Shown here in pieces: positions 1-5,794 of a DNA stretch of 11,311 bases. The stretch is taken from NCBI GenBank assembly GCA_023717585.1, contig JAMQPJ010000162.1, positions 1 through 11,311 on the forward strand, read 5' to 3'. The stretch is from Thermoanaerobaculia bacterium (lineage in GTDB: Bacteria; Acidobacteriota; Thermoanaerobaculia; UBA5066). The notes beneath the pieces were generated by a model. The model made no database searches, had not been told where the DNA came from, and saw nothing but the letters and a program-made list of their open reading frames with translations. The first letter of the stretch is position 1, and each line of letters starts with the position of its first letter. A program made the position numbers and the translations under genes.

Positions 1-511
1 AACGGCGCTCCCCCCGGGCGCCGGGATGATCGTCGCCCGCCTCGCCGCGAAGGGTGGCCACCGCATGGCCGAGGACGGAAGCCACCGCCTCGAGACACGC
101 GAGGGCGCCGCTCGGCGAGCCCGGGAGGTTCACAATGAGCGTCCGACCGCAGACGGCCGCGACCTGGCGCGACAGAATCGCAGTCGGGACCGACCCACGC
201 GTCGCTGCCCGCATCACTTCCGCGAGGCCCGGCACTTCGTAGTCGAGGATGTCGAGGGTCGCTTGCGGCGTGACGTCTCGCGGGGAGAGCCCCGTCCCCC
301 CCGTCGTGAGCACGAGATCCGCCGCTCCCGTGTCGGCGAGCCGTTTGAGGTTCCAGGCGATGTCGTCACGTTCGTCGGGGAGGATCGTCTGCTCCACGAC
401 CGCGGCGCCGGCCAGGAGCCGGCCCACGGCGTCCGCGATGGCCGGCCCTCCCTTGTCGGCCCGCTCGCCGTGATACGCGCGATCCGAGATCGTCAGGATC
501 GCGACGCGCAC
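1..511 (-). CDS. mog: Molybdopterin adenylyltransferase, MogA/MoaB family (3' end cut by window edge)
   Basis: This enzyme activates molybdopterin by adenylation before molybdenum insertion, in the cytoplasm. The frame is open for 170 codons from a GTG at 511 to the window edge, with no stop reached. Visible family signatures are an N-terminal strand ending in TISDR (residues 7-11), the nucleotide/pterin-binding TTGGTG at 69-74, RDVTP at 78-82, PTAILSRQV at 109-117 and LPGSP at 129-133. RDVTP and PTAILSRQ match E. coli MogA better than MoaB. E. coli MoaB is about 170 residues and MogA 195, so little is probably missing. The start is fixed within narrow limits: the moaA stop TGA lies in the same frame just two codons upstream. 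No clear Shine-Dalgarno is seen, so translation probably depends on coupling to moaA. It is the last visible gene of the mobA-moaC-moaA-mog operon. Confidence 0.9.
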   Translation of the reverse strand, partial: MRVAILTISDRAYHGERADKGGPAIADAVGRLLAGAAVVEQTILPDERDDIAWNLKRLADTGAADLVLTTGGTGLSPRDVTPQATLDILDYEVPGLAEVMRAATRGSVPTAILSRQVAAVCGRTLIVNLPGSPSGALACLEAVASVLGHAVATLRGEAGDDHPGARGERR

Positions 512-517
512 CGGGGA

Positions 518-1531
518 TCAGCCGCCGATCTCGCTCATGTTGCGCGCATGCAGCGGCAGTGTCGACTTGTTCATGCCGACGAACATGGGATGTCGCTCTT
601 CCTTGATCGCCGCGGCGCGCGACACGAGAGCGCACAGCTCCTCGTCCGTCGCTCCGGCGCGCATCGGTTTCAAAAGGTCGACGTCCGCGTGGCCGAAGAG
701 ACAGCCTTTCAGAAAACCGTCCTGCGTCAGCCTCATGCGGTTGCAGGTGTCGCAGAAGCGATCCGAGACGGGCGTGATGAAACCGAGCGTCCCCGTGTGC
801 GCGCCCGCGGGCGACACGACCGAATACTCGTCGGCTGGCCCGGCCACGAGCGTCTTCTCGACCGGCGTGAGCACGTAGCCGGCCGCGGTCAGGCGGTCCC
901 AGACCTCCGCCCACCCCACCCAGTCCGATTCCTTCCAGTCGTTGTCGCCGAACGGCATGAACTCGATGAACCGCACCCCGAGCTTCTTGTCTTTCGTCAT
1001 CGCGGCGAGCGGGAGGATCTGGTCGTCGTTGAGTCCGCGGATGACGACCGCGTTGATCTTGACGGAGTCGAACGGCAGCGAGAGCGCGAGAGCGATCGAG
1101 TCGAGAACCGGCTGGAAGTGGTCGCGCCGCGTCATCTTCCGGAAGTGTTCGGCTTCCGCCGCATCCAGGGAGACGTTGACCTTCGTGAGGCCGGCGGACA
1201 GGAGTTCGTGCGCCATCCTGGGGAAGAGCACGCCGTTCGTCGACAGCGCGATACCGCCCGGAAAGCCGATGGCGGCGAGGTCGCTCACGATCCCGACGAG
1301 ATCCGGGCGCGTCGTGGGCTCTCCGCCCGTGATTCGGATCTTCTCGACGCCGAAACCGGCCAGGAGGCGCGCGGCGCGCCTGATTTCCTCGCGCGACAGG
1401 AGGTGGGGCATGGGCCGGAACTTCTGGTCCTCGGGCATGCAGTACACGCAGCGGAGGTTGCAGCGGTCCGTGACGGAGATCCGCACGTACGTGATCCGGC
1501 GTCCGTGCCCGTCGATGAGGGCCTTGTCCAT
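518..1531 (-). CDS. moaA: GTP 3',8-cyclase MoaA (radical SAM, molybdenum cofactor step 1)
   Basis: MoaA converts GTP to 3',8-cyclo-7,8-dihydro-GTP using S-adenosylmethionine and two 4Fe-4S clusters. The 337 residues match the usual family length. The N-terminal radical SAM cluster motif is C24-x3-C28-x2-C31 (CNLRCVYC), followed by the SAM-binding GGEP with the variant TTR instead of the common LLR. The second cluster is C260-x2-C263-x13-C277, including the CNRMRLT motif, and binds the substrate GTP. The protein ends in Gly-Gly, the conserved C-terminal tail known to enter the active site. The ATG at 1531 is preceded by a purine-rich AGGGAAG about 3 nt upstream. It begins 25 nt after the moaC stop and ends 6 nt before mog, so the three genes are surely cotranscribed. 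All key residues are intact. Confidence 0.97.
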   Translation of the reverse strand: MDKALIDGHGRRITYVRISVTDRCNLRCVYCMPEDQKFRPMPHLLSREEIRRAARLLAGFGVEKIRITGGEPTTRPDLVGIVSDLAAIGFPGGIALSTNGVLFPRMAHELLSAGLTKVNVSLDAAEAEHFRKMTRRDHFQPVLDSIALALSLPFDSVKINAVVIRGLNDDQILPLAAMTKDKKLGVRFIEFMPFGDNDWKESDWVGWAEVWDRLTAAGYVLTPVEKTLVAGPADEYSVVSPAGAHTGTLGFITPVSDRFCDTCNRMRLTQDGFLKGCLFGHADVDLLKPMRAGATDEELCALVSRAAAIKEERHPMFVGMNKSTLPLHARNMSEIGG

Positions 1532-1556
1532 GCTCTTCCCTGCGACCGAGTCTAGC

Positions 1557-2084
1557 TCAGCGGGCCTTCCCCCGGCGCCAGGTTCCGGTCTTTCCGCCCG
1601 TCTTTTCGAGAAGCGTGATCTCCCGGATCTCGATGCCCTTGTCCGCCGCCTTGCACATGTCGTACAACGCGAGCGCCGCGGCCGTTGCGGCGACGAGAGC
1701 CTCCATTTCGTACCCTGTCTTCCCCGTTCCCTTGACCTCCGCCGTGATCTCGACGGCCAGCCGGGCGGGGCGCGGCGCGAGCGTCACTCCCACCGAGTCG
1801 AACGCCAGCGGATGGCAGAGCGGAATCCACTCGGCCGTCCGCTTCGCCGCCTGGATCCCGGCGAGCCGAGCCACGGCCAGCGCGTCGCCTTTCCGGTTCG
1901 TCGCGGCGTCGAGGGCCTGAAAGGCAGCCCTGCCAAGCACGACGACGGCGCGGGCGCGCGCGGTACGGGCCGTGACCCGCTTCCCGGAGACGTCCACCAT
2001 GCGGGCCCGGCCTTCAGCGTCGAGGTGGCTGAGGGGCCGCGCCGCCGCGATCGTCCGCCCTGTTTTCACTTTGGAGCGCTTCAT
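1557..2084 (-). CDS. moaC: Cyclic pyranopterin monophosphate synthase MoaC
   Basis: MoaC rearranges the MoaA product into cyclic pyranopterin monophosphate. The 175 residues align without gaps to the E. coli protein through the motifs, with a 14-residue longer N-terminus. LSHLD (18-22), MVDVSGK (29-35), KGDAL with K65 (E. coli K51), CHPL with H91 (H77), the VKGTGKTG loop (117-124) and DMCK with D142 and K145 (D128, K131) are all present, so the enzyme should be active. The ATG at 2084 has a strong GGAGG but only 3 nt away. A GTG at codon 6 is an alternative start. Either choice places the start inside mobA, because LSHLD itself is encoded in the overlap. The overlap with mobA is 71 nt in a different frame, implying translational coupling. 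Confidence 0.97.
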   Translation of the reverse strand: MKRSKVKTGRTIAAARPLSHLDAEGRARMVDVSGKRVTARTARARAVVVLGRAAFQALDAATNRKGDALAVARLAGIQAAKRTAEWIPLCHPLAFDSVGVTLAPRPARLAVEITAEVKGTGKTGYEMEALVAATAAALALYDMCKAADKGIEIREITLLEKTGGKTGTWRRGKAR

Positions 2085-2646
2085 ATTCCTCCGGAGTGTT
2101 GACGTTGAAGAAACTCGCCGGGGCGCCGCCGGGCATCGCGGCCGTCACCTCTTCGGGAATCAGCACGGCGTGGAAGGCGCGAAGGGCTCCCACGAGAGAG
2201 TAATCCCCCGCGTCGAGCCGCGCGCGGAGGGGCGCGAGCGCGGAGCGCCGCCAGACCGCGCACAGGGGCTGCGGCCGCCCGCCCGAAACCGGAACCACGG
2301 CGGGTGCGTGGATCGCCTCGGCCACCTCGAGGAGGGCCGCCAGAAACGCCTCCGGACAGCGAGGCACGTCCGCCGCCAGGACGAGGTTCGTCTCCTCCGG
2401 CGAGAACGCGAGCGCCGCGGCGACACCGAACGCTGCCGCGGCTTCGGGAGCTCCGTCGATCACGTAAGGAACGGCCGTGCCCGCGAACGCCGTCGGATCC
2501 TTCCCGACGAAGGCGACGTGCCCGCAGACGACGGCGAGCTTTTCGGCCTGGTGGAGCGCCATCGGCTGCCCGCGGTAGGGCAGCAGCGTCTTGTCGCGGC
2601 CCATCCGCGAAGACTGCCCGCCGACGAGGACGAAACCGTACGCCAC
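2014..2646 (-). CDS. mobA: Molybdenum cofactor guanylyltransferase MobA
   Basis: MobA transfers GMP from GTP to molybdenum-bound molybdopterin, giving the guanine dinucleotide cofactor used by DMSO-reductase-type enzymes such as formate dehydrogenases and nitrate reductases. Its presence implies at least one such enzyme in this organism. The 210 residues start with the nucleotidyltransferase loop VGGQSSRMGRDK (8-19), containing R14 and K19. LAADVP in mid-protein is a variant of the usual LACDMP metal-binding segment. QPLCAVW and the C-terminal FFNVNTPEEY are also typical. The start is GTG at 2646, and no in-frame ATG lies just upstream. The nearest purine-rich stretch (AAGGGGG) is about 17 nt away, too far for a normal ribosome site. 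It is the first gene of the Moco operon and diverges from the glycosyltransferase gene with a 9-bp gap. Its last 23 codons overlap moaC. Confidence 0.95.
   Translation of the reverse strand: MAYGFVLVGGQSSRMGRDKTLLPYRGQPMALHQAEKLAVVCGHVAFVGKDPTAFAGTAVPYVIDGAPEAAAAFGVAAALAFSPEETNLVLAADVPRCPEAFLAALLEVAEAIHAPAVVPVSGGRPQPLCAVWRRSALAPLRARLDAGDYSLVGALRAFHAVLIPEEVTAAMPGGAPASFFNVNTPEEYEALQSENRADDRGGAAPQPPRR
2088..2092 (-). promoter_or_regulatory. Ribosome binding site of moaC inside mobA
   Basis: On the minus strand GGAGG lies 3 nt before the ATG of moaC at 2084 and about 18 nt before the alternative GTG at codon 6. It is a strong match within the coding sequence of mobA, supporting a real moaC start well before the mobA stop. 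The spacing to the ATG is shorter than usual. Confidence 0.6.
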
Positions 2647-2655
2647 CGTGACATC

Positions 2656-2683
2656 ATGCTAACCCCCTTGGCCTCCCTCTCAA
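2656..2683 (-). promoter_or_regulatory. Candidate sigma70-like promoter for the mobA operon
   Basis: On the minus strand TTGAGA (2678-2683, 5 of 6 to TTGACA) and TAGCAT (2656-2661, 4 of 6 to TATAAT) are separated by 16 bp. It lies inside the first codons of the divergent glycosyltransferase gene, and its -10 box covers that gene's ATG. Transcription would begin only about 3 nt before the GTG of mobA, so the message would be nearly leaderless, which fits the lack of a usable Shine-Dalgarno. Such matches occur by chance, so this is tentative. Confidence 0.3.
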
Positions 2684-3369
2684 TCGCCGTCATCGTGCCC
2701 ATAGGCGCAGACGAAGCAGCCCCATCGGGGATTTTCTTTGAGAGGTTAGGAACCGCGACCCCGCCCGTGTCGTTCGCTGCCGCGGCCGACGCGCGCATCC
2801 CCGAGGGGACGCGAACCGCCTTCGAACGCGCGGGGGCGACCCTCTTCACATTCAAAGAATCTCCCCGCGGCGCGCGACTCGCGCGCGCAGCGCAATCTCC
2901 ACCTTCAGCAGAAATCCTCCTCTTTCTGCATGCCGACACGCTCCTCCCCTCCGGCTGGGAAGGAGCTGTCCGGGACGCCGTCGCCGCCGGCGCCGCCGGC
3001 GGTGCGTTCCGCCTTGGCTTCTCGGGCGGAGGCCGGCGGATGGCGTGGGTTGCTGGCTGGGCAAACCTCCGCAACCGGTTCACGCGCATGCCCTACGGCG
3101 ACCAGGCGCCGTTCGTGAGGCGCGACGTCTACGAGCGCCTCGGCGGCCACCGCCCGTGGCCGTTTCTCGAGGACTGGGACCTCGCGCGGCGACTCGTCCA
3201 GGCGGAAGGCCGCAGCCGGATCGCGCTCCTCAAGGAGCGTGTGGAGACCTCTCCGCGGCGATACCTCGAACGTGGCGTGGCGAAAACAGTGACGAGGAAT
3301 TGGGAGATTCTTAGAAGGGTGAGGGCGGGCGAATCGCCCGAGACGCTGGCGAAGCTCTACCGCAGCTGA
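2656..3369 (+). CDS. Glycosyltransferase, TIGR04283-like (GT-A fold, family 2)
   Basis: A 237-residue cytoplasmic protein resembling the TIGR04283 glycosyltransferase family, annotated in databases with arsenosugar biosynthesis; the sugar and acceptor here are unknown. Characteristic motifs are LLFLHADTLLP (88-98, the metal-binding DxD-like region), GGAFRLGF (115-122), PYGDQ (146-150) followed by FVRR, and FLEDWDLARRL (170-180) with a probable catalytic acidic pair. The N-terminal strand AVIVP (11-15) is as expected, but the usual VDGGSxD nucleotide-binding segment is not recognisable; the matching stretch reads SFAAAADA. The ATG at 2656 is chosen because it lies just before the first strand; no Shine-Dalgarno is seen. 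It is the only plus-strand gene, divergent from mobA by 9 bp and convergent with the CARDB gene 72 bp away. A link to Moco synthesis is not implied. Confidence 0.85.
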   Translation: MLTPLASLSIAVIVPIGADEAAPSGIFFERLGTATPPVSFAAAADARIPEGTRTAFERAGATLFTFKESPRGARLARAAQSPPSAEILLFLHADTLLPSGWEGAVRDAVAAGAAGGAFRLGFSGGGRRMAWVAGWANLRNRFTRMPYGDQAPFVRRDVYERLGGHRPWPFLEDWDLARRLVQAEGRSRIALLKERVETSPRRYLERGVAKTVTRNWEILRRVRAGESPETLAKLYRS

Positions 3370-3441
3370 CGGCCGCGCGCCGCCGCCCTATTGCCTTCTA
3401 AGGAATCCGAATCCTCTGTCTCTCGCCCCTCCCCCGGTCGC

Positions 3442-4374
3442 TCAAGGCACGCCGAGCGCATCGACAGCGGTGTTGTTCGCTTCGTTCGTTTCCACGACGC
3501 GGCACGAGGCGGGAAGCGCCGGCTCGAGGGCCGGGAAGCAGCCGTCCGCCATGAATTCGACCTTTTCGGTGGAGCCCTGTTTGTGGTCGGCCGGGAACGT
3601 CACCCAGCCCGCGTACGTCCGGCTCGCACCGGCCGCGAGCGTCCCGGCTTCCCACACGCCCGGGCAGGAGGCGGACCCGCCGCGGCTCGTCTGCGCGCAG
3701 ACCGTGAAGAGCAGCTGCCAGCGCCTCGGTGCGAGCTGGTATGCGTCCATTCGGAAATTCGTCGCGGGACCGGCGCCCGCGTTCTTCACCGTGAGCTTCA
3801 CGGACCGGCTGAGACCGGTGACCCCGCCAGCCGAGACTCCCGTAACGATCAGATCCGGGAGGCCTATCGCGACCGGGGCGCTCGGAGGTCCGGCGCTTCT
3901 GATGGCGCCCGTGACGGTCAGCGGCTTGCAGCGCCGGTTGTTCGATTCGTCGCTCTCCGTGACGAGGTGGTCCGCGTCAACCTCCGCGCACACGAAGTAG
4001 GCACCGGGCGGCTTTGACGCGGGGACCGTGAAACGGGTCGTGATGCGGAAAGGCGTTCCGGGTGGAATCGCCACGAGCGGACCCCAGCCGGGGATCTCGT
4101 CGCCGCCGGCAACGTCGGCGGCGCTTCTCACGAGGCGGAGATGGACACCGGCCGAAGCCGACGTCGGGCCACGGGAGGGCACCGCCACCGTGCCAACGTT
4201 CCGGATCTCCGACACGATGTCGATCGAGCCCCCGGGAGCGACGCTCTCCGGCGCGAGTGACAGGAACGAGATGACGAGGTCCGGGCCCTTGGGCTGCGCG
4301 GCGAGCGGCGCGGCGAGAGGCGCGGCGAGCACCACGACGAGAAACGCATCGCGGAATAAACGGCTGTGGCGCAT
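3442..4374 (-). CDS. Secreted protein with two CARDB domains
   Basis: A 310-residue exported protein of unknown specific role. Residues 1-26 form a signal peptide: basic start, hydrophobic stretch FLVVVLAAPLAAP, and an Ala-x-Ala site before Q27. It lacks a lipobox, so it should be released to the periplasm or outside. Two immunoglobulin-like CARDB (cell-adhesion related) domains follow, about 31-154 and 172-306. Each opens with PDL(V/I)(I/V) and closes with a typical acidic Asn-rich strand (TESDESNNR and VETNEANNT). The mature part has six cysteines (129, 149, 226, 237, 279, 291), spaced as three near-neighbour pairs suitable for disulfides. There is no catalytic domain, so binding or a structural role is likely. 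The ATG at 4374 follows AAGGA by 8 nt, and a good promoter lies 61 bp upstream, so it is probably transcribed on its own. Confidence 0.85.
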   Translation of the reverse strand: MRHSRLFRDAFLVVVLAAPLAAPLAAQPKGPDLVISFLSLAPESVAPGGSIDIVSEIRNVGTVAVPSRGPTSASAGVHLRLVRSAADVAGGDEIPGWGPLVAIPPGTPFRITTRFTVPASKPPGAYFVCAEVDADHLVTESDESNNRRCKPLTVTGAIRSAGPPSAPVAIGLPDLIVTGVSAGGVTGLSRSVKLTVKNAGAGPATNFRMDAYQLAPRRWQLLFTVCAQTSRGGSASCPGVWEAGTLAAGASRTYAGWVTFPADHKQGSTEKVEFMADGCFPALEPALPASCRVVETNEANNTAVDALGVP

Positions 4375-4382
4375 CAGGGACG

Positions 4383-4387
4383 TCCTT
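4383..4387 (-). promoter_or_regulatory. Ribosome binding site of the CARDB gene
   Basis: AAGGA on the minus strand lies 8 nt before the ATG at 4374. This ideal spacing supports the chosen start and the complete signal peptide. Confidence 0.65.
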
Positions 4388-4434
4388 TCGATGAAGCTGG
4401 CGGCTGGTTTTGGTGGCGCGATCCGACGCCGCAC

Positions 4435-4463
4435 AATGTAACGACGCGGCGCCGCCCGTTCAA
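4435..4463 (-). promoter_or_regulatory. Sigma70-like promoter for the CARDB gene
   Basis: On the minus strand a -35 box TTGAAC (4458-4463) and a -10 box TACATT (4435-4440) stand exactly 17 bp apart, each matching 4 of 6 consensus bases. They sit in the 170-bp non-coding gap behind ribBA. Transcription would start near 4428, giving a leader of about 55 nt with the AAGGA ribosome site. The AT-richer -10 stands out against the GC-rich surroundings. Confidence 0.5.
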
Positions 4464-4518
4464 GGTCGAAGCCTGGTCGCAGAGCGCCAATCCACCGCCT
4501 GCGGGCGCCATTCGCTCC

Positions 4519-4546
4519 GACGCGGGGCGTCGGGCCCCCGCGCGTC
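4519..4546 (-). terminator. Hairpin directly after ribBA, possible terminator
   Basis: On the minus strand, starting within the ribBA stop codon, the arms GACGCG(CG)GGG and CCCCGCGTC can pair as a 9-bp GC stem with a 2-nt bulge and an 8-nt loop. No T-run follows, so it is not a canonical intrinsic terminator. Its position at the end of ribBA and before a new promoter suits transcript ending or 3'-end protection. Confidence 0.35.
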
Positions 4547-5747
4547 AGACCAGCTTGAGGAGATGCCCCATCCTCGACTTCTTCGTGGCGAGGTAGTCCC
4601 GGGTTCCGTCCGTCGGCGGGATCTCGAGCGGGACGCGCTCGACGATCTCCAGGCCGTACCCGTCGATGGCGACGTACTTCGACGGGTTGTTCGTGAGGAG
4701 GCGGATTTTTCGCACGCCGAGATCGCGCAGGATCTGGCAGCCGATGCCGTAGTCCCGGACATCCGGCGCGAAGCCGAGCTTCTCGTTCGCGGCCACCGTG
4801 TCGAGGCCCTGCTCCTGCAATTCGTAGGCGCGCAGCTTGTTCACGAGGCCGATCCCGCGGCCCTCCTGCAGGAGATAGAGCACGACGCCCTTGCCCACCT
4901 TGCCGACGAGGTCCATCGCGCGGTGGAGCTGTGCGCCGCAGTCGCAGCGCTCCGAACCGAACACGTCTCCCGTGAGACAGGACGAGTGAACGCGTACGAG
5001 GACGGGCTCGTCCTCGGTCCACGTGCCCGCGACGAGGGCCACGTGCTCCTCGTTCGTGACCTCGGACCGGTACGCGACGACGCGGAACGTGCCGTGAGCC
5101 GTCGGCAGTGTCGGGGACGCGATCCGGTGAACGAGGCGTTCCGTGCGCATCCGGTGGCGAATGATGTCCGCCACCGAGACGATCGGGATGCCGTGCTTCC
5201 CCGCGAAGATGAGAAGGTCGGGCACCCGGGCCATCGTGCCGTCCTCGTTCATGATCTCGCAGATGACGGCAGCGGGCGTGAGGCCCGCGATGCGCGCGAG
5301 GTCGACCGAAGCCTCCGTCTGTCCCGCCCGCTTCAGGACGCCGCCCTTGCGGGCCCGGAGCGGGAACGTGTGGCCCGGCCGAAGGAGATCCTGAGGCTTC
5401 GTCCTGGGGTCGATGAGCGTCTTCACGGTCACCGAGCGATCGGCCGCCGAGATTCCCGTTGTCGTCTTTCCGCGGGCCTCGACGGAGACCGTGAAAGCCG
5501 TGCCGTAGTTCGACGTGTTCTGCTCGACCATCGGGTGTAGGTCCAGCTCGTCGCACCGCTCCTCCGTGAGCGAGACGCAGACGAGCCCGCGCCCTTCGCG
5601 GGCCATGAAGTTGATTCCGGCGGGTGTGACGTGCTCGGCGGCGATGCAGAGGTCGCCTTCGTTCTCGCGGTCCTCGTCGTCGACGATGATGACGAAGCGG
5701 CCTTCCTTGTAGGCGGCCGCGGCCTCGGTGACGGAAACGAATCCCAC
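4545..5747 (-). CDS. ribBA: Bifunctional riboflavin enzyme RibBA (DHBP synthase / GTP cyclohydrolase II)
   Basis: The 400-residue fusion provides both entry reactions of riboflavin synthesis: RibB makes 3,4-dihydroxy-2-butanone 4-phosphate from ribulose 5-phosphate, and RibA opens GTP. RibB spans about 1-202 with DDEDRENEGD (23-32, metal ligand E30), TTGISAADR, RPGHTFPL with H126, and CEIMNEDGTMAR with E164. The expected GHTEA motif reads GQTEA: Q143 replaces the metal-binding His (E. coli H153). RibA spans about 206-400 with the zinc cysteines C257, C268, C270, then QEGRGIGL (294-301), Y308 and LTNNPSK, all intact. The start is GTG at 5747, preceded by AAGGA with 8-nt spacing, and gives the usual family length. 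The 47-nt gap to the upstream gene leaves no room for an FMN riboswitch. The rest of the riboflavin pathway is not here. Activity of the RibB half is uncertain. Confidence 0.96.
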   Translation of the reverse strand: MGFVSVTEAAAAYKEGRFVIIVDDEDRENEGDLCIAAEHVTPAGINFMAREGRGLVCVSLTEERCDELDLHPMVEQNTSNYGTAFTVSVEARGKTTTGISAADRSVTVKTLIDPRTKPQDLLRPGHTFPLRARKGGVLKRAGQTEASVDLARIAGLTPAAVICEIMNEDGTMARVPDLLIFAGKHGIPIVSVADIIRHRMRTERLVHRIASPTLPTAHGTFRVVAYRSEVTNEEHVALVAGTWTEDEPVLVRVHSSCLTGDVFGSERCDCGAQLHRAMDLVGKVGKGVVLYLLQEGRGIGLVNKLRAYELQEQGLDTVAANEKLGFAPDVRDYGIGCQILRDLGVRKIRLLTNNPSKYVAIDGYGLEIVERVPLEIPPTDGTRDYLATKKSRMGHLLKLV

Positions 5748-5755
5748 GCTGCCTG

Positions 5756-5760
5756 TCCTT
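5756..5760 (-). promoter_or_regulatory. Ribosome binding site deciding the GTG start of ribBA
   Basis: AAGGA on the minus strand lies 8 nt before GTG at 5747. It supports this non-ATG start: the frame stays open upstream, but the homology begins here. The same motif and spacing precede the CARDB gene. Confidence 0.65.
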
Positions 5761-5794
5761 TCGGGATCGAGCACGGCGCGGCGCGCCGCTCCCC

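Noticed and set aside
26..1555. Long plus-strand open frame (509 codons) opposite mog and moaA
   Set aside because: It is antisense to two clearly recognised Moco genes, its product is Arg/Asp/His-rich with no domain, and GC-rich DNA readily leaves such antisense frames open.
3370..3441. Convergent gap between the glycosyltransferase and CARDB genes, examined for a bidirectional terminator
   Set aside because: I found only a short tandem GAATCC repeat and no stable stem with a T-run.
5778..5789. Perfect 12-bp GC palindrome before ribBA
   Set aside because: Composed only of G and C in very GC-rich DNA with no loop space; not convincing as an operator or terminator.
5748..5794. Possible FMN riboswitch upstream of ribBA
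   Set aside because: The 47-nt gap is too short for the RFN element and none of its conserved blocks are seen.
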